Positions 7,189-7,956 of a DNA stretch of 7,956 nucleotides are shown here, piece by piece (the first letter of the stretch is position 1; each line of letters starts with the position of its first letter). This DNA comes from an uncultured Rhodanobacter sp. (GTDB lineage: Bacteria; Pseudomonadota; Gammaproteobacteria; Xanthomonadales; Rhodanobacteraceae). Under the pieces are notes generated by a model, which made no database searches, was not told the origin of the DNA, and saw nothing but the letters and a program-made list of their open reading frames with translations. Location: contig CAIKJM010000243.1 of the NCBI GenBank assembly GCA_903827735.1, positions 1 through 7,956 of the forward strand, in the 5' to 3' direction. The translations under genes and the position numbers were made by a program.

Positions 7189-7212
7189 TCATCCGTACCA
7201 TGCCTCGATCAG

Positions 7213-7252
7213 AGTCGTTCCCGCTGCAGCACGGGATCCGAGTGGAACGACT
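7213..7252. repeat. Inverted repeat between amidase and metallo-beta-lactamase genes
   Basis: Perfect 9-base arms AGTCGTTCC (7213-7221) and GGAACGACT (7244-7252) flank a 22-base loop. The loop could pair CCCG with CGGG in a competing inner hairpin. It starts 24 bases after the amidase stop. No T-run follows on either strand, so it is not a standard intrinsic terminator. It could be a transcript 3'-end stabiliser or a regulator site for the downstream gene. Confidence 0.6.
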
Positions 7253-7348
7253 TCGGTCGCGACGCGTGCCCGTTTAACGCCCCAAATGCGCCGACTCAGC
7301 GCCACCTCTGACTAGCACAATCGCCTCACTTTCTTTTTGGCGAATCCT

Positions 7349-7956
7349 ATGAATGTGCGAATCGCTCTGGGCATCATCACGCTGTCTGCGTGCTGTGTCA
7401 CACATGCCGCGCTAAAAACCAAACCAGAAGTCTTCGACAAGACTGCCTGGGAGCAGTCGCAAAAATCATTTCGCATCTACGGCAATACATACTACGTGGG
7501 CACCAAAGGCTTGAGCGCCATCCTGATCGCCTCGCCGGATGGCGAGATCCTGATAGACGGCACGTTGGCGAAAAACGCGCCGATGATCGAAGCGAATATC
7601 CGTGCTCTTGGATTCAAGCTGAAAGACATCAAGCTGATCCTAAATTCACACGCGCATTCCGATCACGCCGGTGGAATCGCCGCGATTGCGCGCGACAGCG
7701 GCGCGCCGGTTGCGGCAAGCGTCAAGGGTGCCAAGGCCATCATGCTCGGCGGTGACGACCCGGATGATCCGCAGCACGGTGACGCACCGCTTTATCCCAA
7801 GGTCGACAACGTACGCAGCGTGGCGGATAACGAAACGGTGCATGTAGGTTCTCTCGCTGTACAGGCCCATTACACGCCGGGACATACGCCGGGCAGCACC
7901 ACATGGACATGGACATCATGCGAGGGCAAACGCTGCCTCTCGATGGTCTACGCGGA
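7349..7956 (+). CDS. Subclass B3 metallo-beta-lactamase, N-terminal part (cut by right edge)
   Basis: The product is an exported zinc hydrolase of the type that opens beta-lactam rings, including carbapenems. The frame gives 202 complete residues before the window edge; family members are about 290. The zinc motif is H101-A-H103-S-D105-H106, followed by GG. A further ligand is H179 in YTPGHTPGST, then TWTWTS and VYA at the edge, as in B3 enzymes such as L1. The B3 pattern (no ligand cysteine in the second site) is supported by the sequence style, but the last ligand histidine is beyond the edge. C191 and C196 are spaced like the Cys208-Cys213 disulfide I recall in AIM-1. The N-terminus MNVRIALGIITLSACC has an LSAC lipobox-like string (12-15), though VTHA/A at residue 20 could also be a signal peptidase I site. 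The ATG at 7349 has no clear ribosome site. Actual lactamase activity is inferred. Confidence 0.88.
   Translation, partial: MNVRIALGIITLSACCVTHAALKTKPEVFDKTAWEQSQKSFRIYGNTYYVGTKGLSAILIASPDGEILIDGTLAKNAPMIEANIRALGFKLKDIKLILNSHAHSDHAGGIAAIARDSGAPVAASVKGAKAIMLGGDDPDDPQHGDAPLYPKVDNVRSVADNETVHVGSLAVQAHYTPGHTPGSTTWTWTSCEGKRCLSMVYA

Noticed and set aside
7256..7263. Palindrome GTCGCGAC
   Set aside because: Eight bases of pure CG-rich symmetry with no context to support a binding site.

Overview
The window reads as ordinary chromosomal DNA of a GC-rich gammaproteobacterium. The protein flavour suggests Xanthomonadales, possibly Rhodanobacteraceae: the secreted amidase resembles the peptide amidase of Stenotrophomonas, the serine hydrolase carries an extra C-terminal domain, and a subclass B3 metallo-beta-lactamase is present. 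This placement is inference from protein resemblance. I see no mobile element, integrase, tRNA, rRNA or CRISPR array.

Left part (1-2074, all minus strand): the N-terminal half of ribonuclease G starts at a GTG codon at 849 and runs off the left edge. A plausible promoter sits just upstream. Behind it lies a five-helix MscS-type mechanosensitive channel gene. Centre-left (2168-3420, plus strand): a tight two-gene unit encodes a PP-loop ATPase of the diphthine-ammonia ligase (Dph6) family and a Mug/TDG-like uracil-DNA glycosylase whose usual motif-1 asparagine is absent.

Centre (3430-5146, minus strand): a secreted penicillin-binding-protein/class C-type serine hydrolase has an extra C-terminal domain. 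Immediately after its stop codon lies a broken second copy of that domain. It aligns without gaps over 91 codons and is interrupted by a TAA codon. It fills what would otherwise look like an empty gap next to the glycosylase gene. A 380-428 bp intergenic region then separates this gene from divergently transcribed genes.

Right part (5575 to the edge, plus strand): a secreted amidase-signature enzyme, best matched to peptide C-terminal amidases, is followed by an intergenic inverted repeat. The window ends in the N-terminal two thirds or so of a subclass B3 metallo-beta-lactamase with an intact HxHxDH zinc motif.

Three neighbouring genes (serine hydrolase, amidase, metallo-beta-lactamase) all encode exported hydrolases, two of them from amide- or lactam-cleaving families and the third related to one. 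That clustering is the main functional theme, but the genes are on different strands and nothing shows they form one system. I found no convincing undescribed multi-gene system. The most useful second looks are the degenerate tandem domain, the altered glycosylase motif, the paired start sites of the amidase, and the lipobox-like start of the metallo-beta-lactamase.
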